Positions 1 to 11,423 of a stretch of 55,537 nt of DNA are shown one piece after another (position 1 is the first letter of the stretch; every line of letters starts with the position of its first letter). Made by a program: the position numbers and the translations under genes. Source of the DNA: Clostridia bacterium. Its GTDB lineage: Bacteria > Bacillota_A > Clostridia > Christensenellales > Aristaeellaceae. The notes below the pieces were generated by a model that was not told the DNA's origin, searched no databases, and saw only the letters and a list, made by a program, of their open reading frames with translations. The stretch lies in contig BNUH01000013.1 of NCBI GenBank assembly GCA_025997215.1, forward strand, positions 1 to 55,537. The letters are read 5' to 3'.

Positions 1-436
1 CTTGTTACTTTTCCCGTCCGTGGGAAAAGTAACCAAAAGGACGGCCAAAGGAGAGGGGCGCTATGGCGCCCCCTCTCCTCTGGACACCTCTCCCCAGCCA
101 TGTTTGGCATTCTGCTTGAGGCCAAACGTACGCCATCCAGAGTAGCACAGTTTTGTGGGGTGGATTGGCATCATATTGTTTACGTACTTGATTAGATGAT
201 CAAAAGCTGGTGGCGGGTACGGGCGATATTGCGGTGAAACTCCGCCAATGCAAGCACCTCGCCGCGAAGCCGCGAAAATCTTGCAAAACTGTACATGTAA
301 CTCAATTGAACGTTGGTCATAGACCAACCAGCGGAGCCAACATTGAGGAGGGAGAGTCCAGAGAGGGAGGGCACAGTGCCATCCCTCTTTGGCCGTCCTT
401 TTGGTTACTTTTCCCACGGACGGGAAAAGTAACAAG
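1..436. repeat. Inverted-repeat (MITE-like) element
   Basis: Bases 1-46 are the exact reverse complement of 391-436. The similarity continues less perfectly inward to about 112 on the left and 323 on the right, giving arms of roughly 110 bp around a 210 bp AT-richer centre. Each arm holds its own hairpins: a 12 bp stem at 5-33 (GTTACTTTTCCC / GGGAAAAGTAAC), a GC-rich stem at 51-79, and a related hairpin around 363-388. A perfect 7 bp stem with an ATA loop lies in the centre at 312-328. The ORFs here are short, overlap on both strands and look spurious. The window begins inside or at the edge of the repeat, so its true left end and any target-site duplication cannot be seen. Confidence 0.75.
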
Positions 437-437
437 T

Positions 438-505
438 CCCTCACCGCAGTGAGGGCAAGCCCCTCCGCAGAGGACGAACCAAACTCCCGCAGGCGGTAGA
501 GTTTG
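438..505. other. Cluster of small hairpins before the XRE-cupin promoter
   Basis: Two dyads follow the inverted repeat: CCCTCAC-cgca-GTGAGGG at about 438-455, and an imperfect dyad (AAACTC-CCGC-ag-GCGG-ta-GAGTTT) at about 481-504. They may terminate upstream transcription or belong to the same repeat family. There is no gene in 1-564. Confidence 0.45.
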
Positions 506-531
506 ACACAATTCCGAAATTATGATATACT
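503..531 (+). promoter_or_regulatory. Sigma-A type promoter of the XRE-cupin gene
   Basis: TTGACA at 503-508, a 17 bp spacer, then TATACT at 526-531. This is close to consensus and lies 34 bp upstream of the chosen ATG. Confidence 0.75.
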
Positions 532-564
532 TTTTCGATTGACACGAAAACCGAGGTGACAATA

Positions 565-1131
565 ATGTTCAACTCGCTACCCAACAGCGTCTCCGACATC
601 GCGCGGCGAATCCGCGAGCTGCGTGAGATCTGCGATTATACACAGGATGAAATGGCCGCCGAATGCGAGGTTTCGCTGGACGAGTACGCCACGTTCGAAT
701 CCGGCGCGGTCGATATACCCATCAGCTTCCTGTTGAGGCTGGCGGAACGGTTCCATGTGGATATGACCGAGATGATCACGGGCGAGACGCCAAGGCTTAG
801 CGTTTACTGCGTGACACGCGCCGGGAAAGGCGTCGAGGTCGAGCGCCGCGCGCATTATCATTACCGCAACCTGGCGTTCAACTTCATCCATAGGAAGGTT
901 GAGCCGTTACATGTTGTTGTGCCCGCTGGCGTGAACCCCGGCCATGTGCCTAGTGCGCATGAAGGCCATGAATTTGACTATGTGCTTTCTGGGGTTCTGC
1001 GTGTATACATCGACGACAAGGTCGTCATGCTAAGGCCAGGGGATTCGGTGTATTACGACTCGAATCACCCGCATGCGCTGGAGGCCGTCGGCAGTGAGGA
1101 TGTTACGATGCTGGCTGTCGTTATCCCGTAG
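565..1131 (+). CDS. XRE-family HTH / cupin transcriptional regulator
   Basis: A 188-residue putative DNA-binding regulator. Residues 8-65 form a Cro/C1-type helix-turn-helix (IARRIRELREICDYTQDEMA followed by the recognition-helix region). Residues 100-185 form a cupin barrel with conserved HEGHEFDYVLSG and PGDSVYYDS segments, the usual small-ligand or metal-binding part of this family. An in-frame GTG at 556 would overlap the Shine-Dalgarno GAGGTG (553-558), so the ATG at 565 with 6 nt spacing is preferred. The gene is followed 51 bp later by an acyl-CoA synthetase, a pairing often seen in Clostridia. I infer that it controls that gene in response to a small carboxylate or its CoA ester; the ligand is unknown. 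Confidence 0.88.
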   Translation: MFNSLPNSVSDIARRIRELREICDYTQDEMAAECEVSLDEYATFESGAVDIPISFLLRLAERFHVDMTEMITGETPRLSVYCVTRAGKGVEVERRAHYHYRNLAFNFIHRKVEPLHVVVPAGVNPGHVPSAHEGHEFDYVLSGVLRVYIDDKVVMLRPGDSVYYDSNHPHALEAVGSEDVTMLAVVIP

Positions 1132-1182
1132 TTAATAATAATTATCATGCGTGAATACGCTATAGTATAAGGGGCGTTATCG

Positions 1183-2829
1183 ATGCTTGCGGATCGTTAT
1201 ACACGGTTGGATTTTAGTACCCAAGAGGAATTCGAGCAGGGCTTCAAACTCACCATCCCTGAACGGTTCAACTTCGGGTTTGATATTGTGGACGAGTACG
1301 CGCGGATCGAGCCGGATAAGCCCGCGCTGCTGTGGACGAACCCCCAGGGCGAGGAGCGCCGATTCTCATTCGGGGATATCTCGCGGGAATCCAACCGCGC
1401 GGCGAATGTGTTCCGCTCTTTGGGGCTGAGCAAGGGCGACCCGGTTCTGCTGACATTGAAACGTCGGTATGAATTCTGGATAACGGCCGTCGCGTTATGC
1501 AAACTGGGCTGCATTATTATACCAGCGACGCATCTGCTCTCGCGCAAGGATATCGCGTATCGCTGCGGCGCGGCCGGCGTTAAAGCCATCCTCTCCGTCA
1601 ACGAGGATGCCATCATGGATGAGATCGACGCGGCGCGGCCAAACTGTCCCACGCTGGAATCCACATTATGCATATTAGCCGACCGTCCGGGTTGGGTAAA
1701 CTTTACAAAGGCGTGTGCGGACGCTTCCGACCAATTCACGCCGCCGCTGGATCCTCCTGCTATCAGCGACATCATGCTGATGTATTTCACATCCGGCACG
1801 ACGGGTTTCCCCAAGATGGCCGCGCATGATTTCTCATATCCGCTGGGGCAGCTGGCCACCGCCGCGTTCTGGCATAACTCGGATGATACGACGCTGCACC
1901 TGACCGTGGCCGACACGGGCTGGGCGAAGGCTGGCTGGGGCAAGATTTACGGCGAATGGATTTGCGGTGCGTGTCTGTTCGTGTACGATTTTGATAGATT
2001 TAACCCGCATGATATGTTGGATATGCTGGCAAAGTATCACGTGACGCACTTCTGCGCGCCGCCGACCGTGCTGCGGTTCTTGATCAAGGAGGACTTGGCG
2101 GCGTGGGATCTGTCGGCTCTGCGCTGGGCGAACGTGGCCGGGGAACCCCTCAACCCGGAGGTGTACAACCAGTTCCTGAAGGGTACGGGCGTGCGGCTGA
2201 TGGAGGGATTCGGCCAGAGCGAGACGACGCCGTTATTGATGAATACGAAGTGGATGAACCCGCGTCCAGGTTCGACAGGATTCCCGTCGCCGCAGTACGA
2301 TATCGATCTGATCAATGAGAATGGCGAGTCGGCGGAGGTCGGCGAGGAAGGCGAGATCGTAATCCGGCTGGATAGAGGGCATCCGCCGGGACTGCTGTCG
2401 TGCTATTACAGGGATCCGGCGCGGACGGCCGAGGCGTTTGCGGGCGGGATGTATCATACGGGGGATATGGCCTGGCGGGATGAGGACGGGTATTACTGGT
2501 TCATAGGCCGCGCGGACGATGTCATCAAGTCCTCCGGCTATCGGATAGGGCCGTTCGAGGTGGAGAGCGCGCTGTTGGAGCATCCGGCGGTGCTGGAGTG
2601 CGCGGTGACAGCGGTGCCGGACGCGGATCGAGGTCAGGCGGTCAAGGCGACAGTCGTGCTGACTAAAGGCTACGTCGCGTCGGACGCGCTAAAGAAGGAT
2701 TTGCAGAATCATGTCAAGCGTGTGACCGCACCGTATAAGTATCCGCGCGTTATAGAGTTCATAGACGAGCTGCCCAAGACGGTCAGCGGTAAGATACTCC
2801 GGGCGCAGATCAGGGCGCAAGGGCGTTGA
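1183..2829 (+). CDS. AMP-forming acyl-CoA synthetase (medium-chain type)
   Basis: A 548-residue ANL-superfamily adenylating enzyme that would activate a carboxylic acid with ATP and ligate it to CoA in the cytoplasm. The phosphate-binding motif TSGTTGFPK is near residue 205, GFGQSETT near 342, YHTGDMAWRDEDGYYW near 423, the hinge GRADDVIKSSGYRIGP near 442, and the C-terminal catalytic lysine in SGKILR near 536. Length and motifs fit the medium-chain/benzoate-like ACSM group rather than acetyl-CoA synthetase proper (about 650 residues). AAGGGG at 1169-1174 is a modest ribosome site. The preceding XRE-cupin gene is its likely regulator. The substrate cannot be read from sequence; a short or branched-chain fatty acid is plausible. 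Confidence 0.88.
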   Translation: MLADRYTRLDFSTQEEFEQGFKLTIPERFNFGFDIVDEYARIEPDKPALLWTNPQGEERRFSFGDISRESNRAANVFRSLGLSKGDPVLLTLKRRYEFWITAVALCKLGCIIIPATHLLSRKDIAYRCGAAGVKAILSVNEDAIMDEIDAARPNCPTLESTLCILADRPGWVNFTKACADASDQFTPPLDPPAISDIMLMYFTSGTTGFPKMAAHDFSYPLGQLATAAFWHNSDDTTLHLTVADTGWAKAGWGKIYGEWICGACLFVYDFDRFNPHDMLDMLAKYHVTHFCAPPTVLRFLIKEDLAAWDLSALRWANVAGEPLNPEVYNQFLKGTGVRLMEGFGQSETTPLLMNTKWMNPRPGSTGFPSPQYDIDLINENGESAEVGEEGEIVIRLDRGHPPGLLSCYYRDPARTAEAFAGGMYHTGDMAWRDEDGYYWFIGRADDVIKSSGYRIGPFEVESALLEHPAVLECAVTAVPDADRGQAVKATVVLTKGYVASDALKKDLQNHVKRVTAPYKYPRVIEFIDELPKTVSGKILRAQIRAQGR

Positions 2830-2851
2830 GGAAGGGCGATCCTAATAGGAT

Positions 2852-3658
2852 CTAGTTCTCAATTATTAGTGCGCCATCGTCGATGATTATATCGGTGTCA
2901 TCATCGTTATGCGTGCCAATCCATTCGCCGGATTGGTACGCTTCCCATTCATCCCAGAATTCCTCAAGGGTAAGGCTGTTGTCATTGATGTAGCGCGCAG
3001 CTTCCTCACCGACGTAGCGCAGGTGCCACGGCTCGTAGTTGATGCCCGTGACATCCTTCTTACCCTTTAGGTACCTGATGATGAATCCATACTCGTAACA
3101 ATGGTCGGCCAGCCATTGGCCTTCCTTGGTGTTGATAAAACTCTGGCTGAATCGCTGACCGATCATCGAGTAGTTGACCACGTCGATGCCCAGGCCAGTC
3201 TGATGGTCGGATGCTCCGGGCTTCTGCACCATATTATCGTCGTAGCCAACGCGTTCCAGCCTCATGGCATATTGGGTTTTCTGGGTTTGGTAGGATCGGA
3301 AGCCGCTGGCGGCGTACAGCTTCAGCCCGTCGGCCAGCGCCGCTTCGAACATCGCGCTTAACGCCTGGGAAACGGGCCGCCGCATCTGAATAGCCGTCGA
3401 ACTGGTCTTGCGAACGGCAATATTTACCAGGTCGTCCGGCTTGAACGTGCTGGACAGCAGATGCTCGGTATTCGCCAGCACCAGGAAGCCATCCGGGTCG
3501 GCCATTATCTCCTGGGACAGCGGGAATGACCAAAACGGTTCCGTTGCATCGTTAACTTCCCAGGATGCCGCGATGATATCAGCTGAAGCACAACCGCACA
3601 CCAGCATGGCGACAATTAACAGAATCGTTATAAACTTCATAATCTTCATAACCTTCAC
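2852..3658 (-). CDS. VanY-type D-alanyl-D-alanine carboxypeptidase (copy 1, downstream)
   Basis: A 268-residue zinc D,D-carboxypeptidase (peptidase M15B) that would trim the terminal D-Ala from peptidoglycan stem peptides outside the membrane. The N-terminus has a hydrophobic signal segment ending near CGCASA; Cys there could be a weak lipobox. Catalytic elements are SGFRSYQTQ, the zinc-site segment GASDHQTGLGIDV and EPWHLRYVG. The C-terminal tail is unusually acidic (DDDTDIIIDDG). The chosen start is the GTG at 3658, whose GTGA overlaps the stop of the upstream VanY copy with GGAGG 10 nt before; ATGs at 3649 and 3640 are alternatives. The overlap means translational coupling with its paralogue. 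Confidence 0.85.
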   Translation of the reverse strand: MKVMKIMKFITILLIVAMLVCGCASADIIAASWEVNDATEPFWSFPLSQEIMADPDGFLVLANTEHLLSSTFKPDDLVNIAVRKTSSTAIQMRRPVSQALSAMFEAALADGLKLYAASGFRSYQTQKTQYAMRLERVGYDDNMVQKPGASDHQTGLGIDVVNYSMIGQRFSQSFINTKEGQWLADHCYEYGFIIRYLKGKKDVTGINYEPWHLRYVGEEAARYINDNSLTLEEFWDEWEAYQSGEWIGTHNDDDTDIIIDDGALIIEN

Positions 3659-4350
3659 AACCCGTGATCCTCCAGATACAGATACCATTGAAACCATAAT
3701 TCCTCCAGCGTCAGCCCGTTATCCATCAGGTAGTGGGCTGCCATGGTGCCCACGTACCGGATGTGCCACGGTTCGTATATGATGCCAGTGACGGCCTCCT
3801 TAGCTCTGGGGTAGCGGATGATGAAGCCATAGTCGGCGCAGTGAGCTTCCAGCCATTGAGCCTCGGGCGTTGTGGCGAAGTCAGGCGTTAGGGTGTAACC
3901 CAGCCACTCACGGCTGATAACATCCGCCGCCAAGCCCGTCTGGTGTTCTGAAGCGCCGGGCAGTTGGGTCGAATGATCGTCAAACCCAACGTCTTTAAGG
4001 TTATTATAATATAACGCCCGCTGTTGTGCGTACTCGCGGTATGCCGATGTGACGTACAGCCGAACGCCATCCGCTTCAGCCGCAGCGACTAAGTCCTTCA
4101 ATGCGTTGGCGGCGACACGCCGCAGTCGCATCTCGGTGTCGTTCTTGGTGCGGACGGTCAGCTTGATGAGGTCTGTCAGCCGCTCGGATTCATCGATCAG
4201 GAAATCCGTATTGACCAGGCGCAGGTATTCGTCGTCCATCAATTCGTGGGGCAGACCGAAGGTAGTGGCGGCGCGTGCCGCACCTATAATAATTATAATC
4301 GCTAACATGATAGTTAGCGTAAATATTCTTCTTACCTTAGAAACCGACAC
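3655..4350 (-). CDS. VanY-type D-alanyl-D-alanine carboxypeptidase (copy 2, upstream)
   Basis: A 231-residue paralogue of the adjacent gene, with an N-terminal hydrophobic segment (residues 8-24, TLTIMLAIIIIIGAARA). The M15B pattern is SAYREYAQQ, GASEHQTGLAADV and EPWHIRYVG, keeping the His/Asp/His zinc ligands. A longer reading frame to 4461 would run back across the nifJ promoter; the GTG at 4350 has GGAGG 9 nt upstream and is preferred. It is the first gene of the two-gene operon. Expected location is the outer face of the membrane. Divergence between the two copies is clear by eye (different signal sequences and tails), so this is an old tandem duplication. Confidence 0.85.
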   Translation of the reverse strand: MSVSKVRRIFTLTIMLAIIIIIGAARAATTFGLPHELMDDEYLRLVNTDFLIDESERLTDLIKLTVRTKNDTEMRLRRVAANALKDLVAAAEADGVRLYVTSAYREYAQQRALYYNNLKDVGFDDHSTQLPGASEHQTGLAADVISREWLGYTLTPDFATTPEAQWLEAHCADYGFIIRYPRAKEAVTGIIYEPWHIRYVGTMAAHYLMDNGLTLEELWFQWYLYLEDHGL

Positions 4351-4365
4351 AGCACACCGCCTCCG

Positions 4366-4388
4366 CGTTATTACACTATATAATAACG
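4366..4388. promoter_or_regulatory. Perfect 8+8 dyad upstream of the vanY pair
   Basis: CGTTATTA and TAATAACG arms flank a 7 bp centre, placed 1-2 bp upstream of the vanY ribosome site on the minus strand. The centre contains a TATAGT-like -10 on the minus strand. It may be an operator or an RNA hairpin at the 5' end of the vanY mRNA. Confidence 0.4.
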
Positions 4389-4417
4389 GATAGAGGGCGG
4401 CGTTGCTTCCACACTGC

Positions 4418-8027
<3,610 letters not shown>

Positions 8028-8043
8028 TCTATAACAACACAAC

Positions 8044-8070
8044 AAGGGGCTGGCAGTGCGCCAGCCCCTT
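8044..8070 (+). terminator. Hairpin terminator after nifJ
   Basis: A perfect 11 bp stem (AAGGGGCTGGC / GCCAGCCCCTT) with a 5 nt loop, 17 bp past the nifJ stop. The T-run is weak, but the symmetry would let it serve the converging minus-strand gene too. Confidence 0.7.
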
Positions 8071-8096
8071 GGTTTAGAGCCTAAACAATAATATTT

Positions 8097-8453
8097 TTAG
8101 TGCGCGTTTATTGGTCCTACTGTTGCCTTCTGTACTTCTGTCCGTTGGCGAAACACCTTTTTACATTTACCACAATACTCCTGCCACAATACCTCATAGT
8201 ACCAGAAATACTGAATGCCATTTGTAAAGGGAACAACAGATCCCCGCCTCCACCGGGTATTAGTTATCCCATATCTGTAGTAATAATCAGGGTGCAAGCA
8301 CCCAGCTAAAGCAGCCCCGTCCGTCAAACCCAGCTGTGCCGCTATGGTCTGAACCTGCGGGGATACCGCTGAGGTCTTGAGTACGATTTGCTGCGAGCTG
8401 AGCGTGAACAACGCCATAGCAACCAGTGCCAGACATACGATCCTCTTCAACAT
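8097..8453 (-). CDS. Small secreted protein of unknown function
   Basis: A 118-residue protein with a clear Sec signal peptide (MLKRIVCLALVAMALF, then polar residues). I do not recognise the mature part. It has an aromatic-rich middle (HPDYYYRYG, IQYFWYYEVLW) and a late CGKC pair that could form a disulfide or bind a metal, followed by a basic tail. An in-frame ATG at 8471 lacks a ribosome site, whereas the ATG at 8453 has AAAGGGG 8 nt upstream. It is downstream of the radical SAM operon on the same strand, 64 bp after its stop. That could make it a co-transcribed partner or an unrelated gene; the Sec signal argues against a standard leader-peptide precursor. Confidence 0.65.
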   Translation of the reverse strand: MLKRIVCLALVAMALFTLSSQQIVLKTSAVSPQVQTIAAQLGLTDGAALAGCLHPDYYYRYGITNTRWRRGSVVPFTNGIQYFWYYEVLWQEYCGKCKKVFRQRTEVQKATVGPINAH

Positions 8454-8517
8454 TTGTCTTACCCCTTTCATACTTTAGTTACCATATTTTGGACGCAGTA
8501 TGAAAGATTAAGTTCCA

Positions 8518-9612
8518 TTATTCTTCCAGCGGAAGCCCCTGCCGAATATGGTAGAAGTCGCACGCGTACCGCGTACGCTTATCATATGAACCCGTCTCGG
8601 CTTGATGATGGATCGCGCACGTGCTGCACGCGGCGTAACACGGGCACGTCTTGCATGCCTCGGGGAGCGTCTTGCCCTTGCGGAATTCCACCAGCCTATT
8701 CCACGCGGCGTCGAAGCCCTCCTCCAGCGGATACCCCTTGGCGCAGTTGGGATCGTTATCCGTCATGCACGCTACCATCGCGCCATGCCAGAGTATGGCG
8801 TATGATGCGATCCCAGCCTCGCAGTACAGCGGCATCCTGTCGTTCAGCGGCGGCGGTGTGCACCCGTCGTTCATCACGTCGAAGTGGTGCGAGTGGTGGA
8901 AGTCCAGCAGCTCCTGCAGATTCAGGCGGCAGGAGCGCACGTCGGCGCGCGCGCCGCGTATGGCGGGCATGGGTAGCGACACCGTGGACAGCGGCAGATT
9001 ACGGGAATGCGCGAACTCCCGCATCGCCTCGAAATCCCCGGCGTTATCGCGGATGATGGTGGTTTTCATGCGCATGGACGGCACGACAGCCCGAAGCCTC
9101 TCCACTCCGGCGGCCATGCGGTTGAATCCATCCGGCCATTGCGCAATGCGCCCGTAGGTTTCGCTCGACGCGCCGTATATCGACACCTCGACGTCCTGCG
9201 GTGGGCGTTCCTCAAACAGCGCGGCAATCTCGTCCGTAACCAGCGTCGCATTCGTGAATACGCGCAGCAGGAACCCCATGTCGCTAAGCGCCGTGTATAT
9301 TTCGACAAAGCCCGGATGCAGCATCGGTTCGCCGCCCGTGAGCAGCAGATCCAGCGTCCCGGCGTTGAAAGCCATCTCGCCCAGGCGAATCCACTCGGCG
9401 GCGGTCAGCTCCCGGCCATACGCGGGCAGTTGATCCGGATCAAGGCGCATTAGGCACATCTTGCATTTGAGCGAGCAGCGCGCGGTCAGCTCAAACGTCC
9501 CCTTCGAGGGGATATGGTTAATTATGGAATAATCCCGCAGCAGCGTCGAAAACCTATCCCAGTTCTGGCCGGGCGTCAACGGCTCCTGCGCGTTTAACGC
9601 TTCGTCAGGCAT
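8518..9612 (-). CDS. Radical SAM / SPASM-domain protein
   Basis: A 364-residue radical SAM enzyme. The 4Fe-4S motif CSLKCKMC is at about residues 46-53, followed by the SAM-binding LLLTGGEPMLHP segment near 84-95. The C-terminal third has the Cys-rich SPASM arrangement (YCEAG, CMTDNDPNC, CKTCPCYAACSTC) for auxiliary clusters. Such enzymes modify ribosomal peptides or proteins by radical chemistry. The ATG at 9612 overlaps the stop of the PqqD-like gene (ATGCCTGA), so the longer frame to 9741 is an artefact. Direct coupling to a PqqD-type recognition protein makes peptide or protein maturation the likely role. The substrate is not evident nearby. Confidence 0.9.
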   Translation of the reverse strand: MPDEALNAQEPLTPGQNWDRFSTLLRDYSIINHIPSKGTFELTARCSLKCKMCLMRLDPDQLPAYGRELTAAEWIRLGEMAFNAGTLDLLLTGGEPMLHPGFVEIYTALSDMGFLLRVFTNATLVTDEIAALFEERPPQDVEVSIYGASSETYGRIAQWPDGFNRMAAGVERLRAVVPSMRMKTTIIRDNAGDFEAMREFAHSRNLPLSTVSLPMPAIRGARADVRSCRLNLQELLDFHHSHHFDVMNDGCTPPPLNDRMPLYCEAGIASYAILWHGAMVACMTDNDPNCAKGYPLEEGFDAAWNRLVEFRKGKTLPEACKTCPCYAACSTCAIHHQAETGSYDKRTRYACDFYHIRQGLPLEE

Positions 9613-10105
9613 CGTGGTCGGCTCCGGTATCGGTTTCCGGGAACAGCGTCGCGCCTTCGTTGGGATCATCTGCTTTGGCGGCGACAGCGGCTTCCTCGGC
9701 CTCCAGTTCTTTGGCGAGCCTTTCCATTTCGGGGGTGGCATACTTGGCCTTCAGTTCGTCCACGACGGCATCGGACATGAAGTAATCGCGGGTGAGATCC
9801 AGCTCATCCACCGTCTCGGATTCGAGCAGGTTGGCAAACGAGCACTGATCCACGAACGCCGATATCGCGTCGAACGCCGTCTGCGGATCGATATCCGGAT
9901 ACTCCTCGTGCAATGCGTTCATTAGCTCGTCCGTGCTGCGCTGTTCCTTGATCTGATCGAATAAGAACGCCGCCGTCTCGTTGACCGTGATAACGCCCTT
10001 GTATTCCTTCATGCGCGGGCCGGTCGGCACGATCATGTACGCGTCGCCGACTTTGCGCGTCACGAATCCGCTGCGATGGTGTAGGTAGTTTAACTTATAA
10101 GGCAT
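9605..10105 (-). CDS. PqqD-like peptide-recognition (RRE) protein with acidic tail
   Basis: A 166-residue protein. Residues 1-95 follow the PqqD pattern: SGFVTRKVGDAYMIVPTG, a glycine turn, VNETAAFLFDQI, then helices ending DQCSFANLLE. PqqD folds bind leader peptides and present them to SPASM radical SAM enzymes. Residues 96-166 are an extra helical then acidic, low-complexity tail (ELEAEEAAVAAKADDP and beyond), not part of the usual ~90-residue domain. The start is supported by GAGAGGAAA 5 nt before the ATG. The gene lies 49 bp after the nucleotidyltransferase-like gene and overlaps the radical SAM gene by 8 bp, so the partnership is well supported by position. Confidence 0.82.
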   Translation of the reverse strand: MPYKLNYLHHRSGFVTRKVGDAYMIVPTGPRMKEYKGVITVNETAAFLFDQIKEQRSTDELMNALHEEYPDIDPQTAFDAISAFVDQCSFANLLESETVDELDLTRDYFMSDAVVDELKAKYATPEMERLAKELEAEEAAVAAKADDPNEGATLFPETDTGADHDA

Positions 10106-10154
10106 AACAATTTCCTCTCTGCAAGATACTAAATAGCTAATTGATTTAACATAA

Positions 10155-11423
10155 TTACTTTAACATATCCAGCTGTTTCAGCAAGGCAAGACGTTCGTCG
10201 GCTATACCCAGTCCAGCGCCGATCTCGCCGCCGCGCCTGCGTTCAACGAATATGTACCTAAACAGCCGATGCGCCCACGCCGCCGGCAGCAGGAAGGCAT
10301 GCCGCTTGGCGTACATGTATGGCGGGTGCAGCTCATCCCGCCGGATGAATACGGCGCGCGTTAACCGCCGCAGTTTGCTGTCGTTCCCGCTTTCGCTGTC
10401 GAATGATCGGTATATGACCGCCGCGCTGCGCGTGCGTTCGGCCGTACTCTTGCCGAATACGCCCGCATCCAACAGATCATCCAGCAGTATTCGGCCGGGG
10501 TTGGCGGCGTCCGTCTTGCCGACGACCACATCCTGCCACATGCCCGATTTCAACCCCAGATAGTCCCGGCAAAGGGCGAGCAGCGCGCGCAGGAACTCCG
10601 TCAGGCCCAGCTCCTTACACTGCTGGATGAACCACAGCCAGTTGATCGTCGAATCATACGCCTCGACGAATAGGCAGAAGTCGCACACCTGCCGCAGTCC
10701 GAAACCCGTAACGATCATATGCTTGGCCATGTGCGCCAGTTGGAACAGCGCGTGCTCGCTGGGCGGGAAGGCCAAGCATTCGCCGCCGTAGGCCTCCGCG
10801 CGCACGGCAATGGTTACGGGGAATAGCGCGCCTTCGTCCAGCCGCGACAGGAATCCCTGTTGTTTGCGATCAAACAGACGGTTGTGCAGTTCGACGCGCA
10901 AACCGTCGGGATTTGCGCACACGAACGTGTCCTCGTGCGAATCGTCCTTTATCTCCTCGAATCCTTGGCTGAGCAGCAGCTCTTTCGCGCTGTCGAACGT
11001 TGCAATTTCTACCAATAGATCAGCATCTGACATGACGCGCAGGTCCGGCTCGGGGTATAACGCCTTGAGGATGATACCCTTGAGCACGACAGCGCGGATA
11101 CCAGCGTCCTCGAAGGCCGTCAACGCCGTATGGAGCGAATCGACGATCTGCAGCTGCTGCATGGTTGTGGCCATCGCGCGCCGCTGCCATTCGATGAGCA
11201 TATCCGGTGGCGGCTGTGTCGGAAGCTGAAGCACAGGTGCCAGCAGCAATCCATCCACGCGATGCTCCAACGCCAGTCGATACAAAACTCGCCAATCCAC
11301 ACCATCCGGCAAGGGCAGCGGCGCGTGAGCGTGAATGGCCGCCTCTAACAACGCCAGAAACGCCCGCGTAGTATCCGGCAGCGGCGGCGGAGGTGTCGAC
11401 AAGCCTGTTCTGGATTTACTCAT
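10155..11423 (-). CDS. Nucleotidyltransferase-fold family protein (NTP_transf_5 type)
   Basis: A 422-residue protein resembling the uncharacterised nucleotidyltransferase family often found beside PqqD-like and radical SAM genes. Residues 110-160 carry the core: AGIRAVVLKGIILKALYP, then MSDADLLVE with the acidic pair expected to bind metal. The N-terminal region is helical (WRVLYRLALEHRVDGLLL), typical of this family. The C-terminal half is helical and of unknown role. The start codon overlaps the hisC stop as ATGA, so the two are coupled. It may nucleotidylate a protein or peptide partner, but no activity can be assigned from sequence. Confidence 0.75.
   Translation of the reverse strand: MSKSRTGLSTPPPPLPDTTRAFLALLEAAIHAHAPLPLPDGVDWRVLYRLALEHRVDGLLLAPVLQLPTQPPPDMLIEWQRRAMATTMQQLQIVDSLHTALTAFEDAGIRAVVLKGIILKALYPEPDLRVMSDADLLVEIATFDSAKELLLSQGFEEIKDDSHEDTFVCANPDGLRVELHNRLFDRKQQGFLSRLDEGALFPVTIAVRAEAYGGECLAFPPSEHALFQLAHMAKHMIVTGFGLRQVCDFCLFVEAYDSTINWLWFIQQCKELGLTEFLRALLALCRDYLGLKSGMWQDVVVGKTDAANPGRILLDDLLDAGVFGKSTAERTRSAAVIYRSFDSESGNDSKLRRLTRAVFIRRDELHPPYMYAKRHAFLLPAAWAHRLFRYIFVERRRGGEIGAGLGIADERLALLKQLDMLK

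Noticed and set aside
61..562. Several overlapping 60-127 codon frames on both strands
   Set aside because: They are translations of the inverted repeat and its hairpins; no ribosome site, no motif, and the true promoter of the next gene lies within the region.
8620..8680. Cysteine-rich stretch considered as a possible small precursor
   Set aside because: It is the SPASM region of the radical SAM enzyme, read in the main frame.
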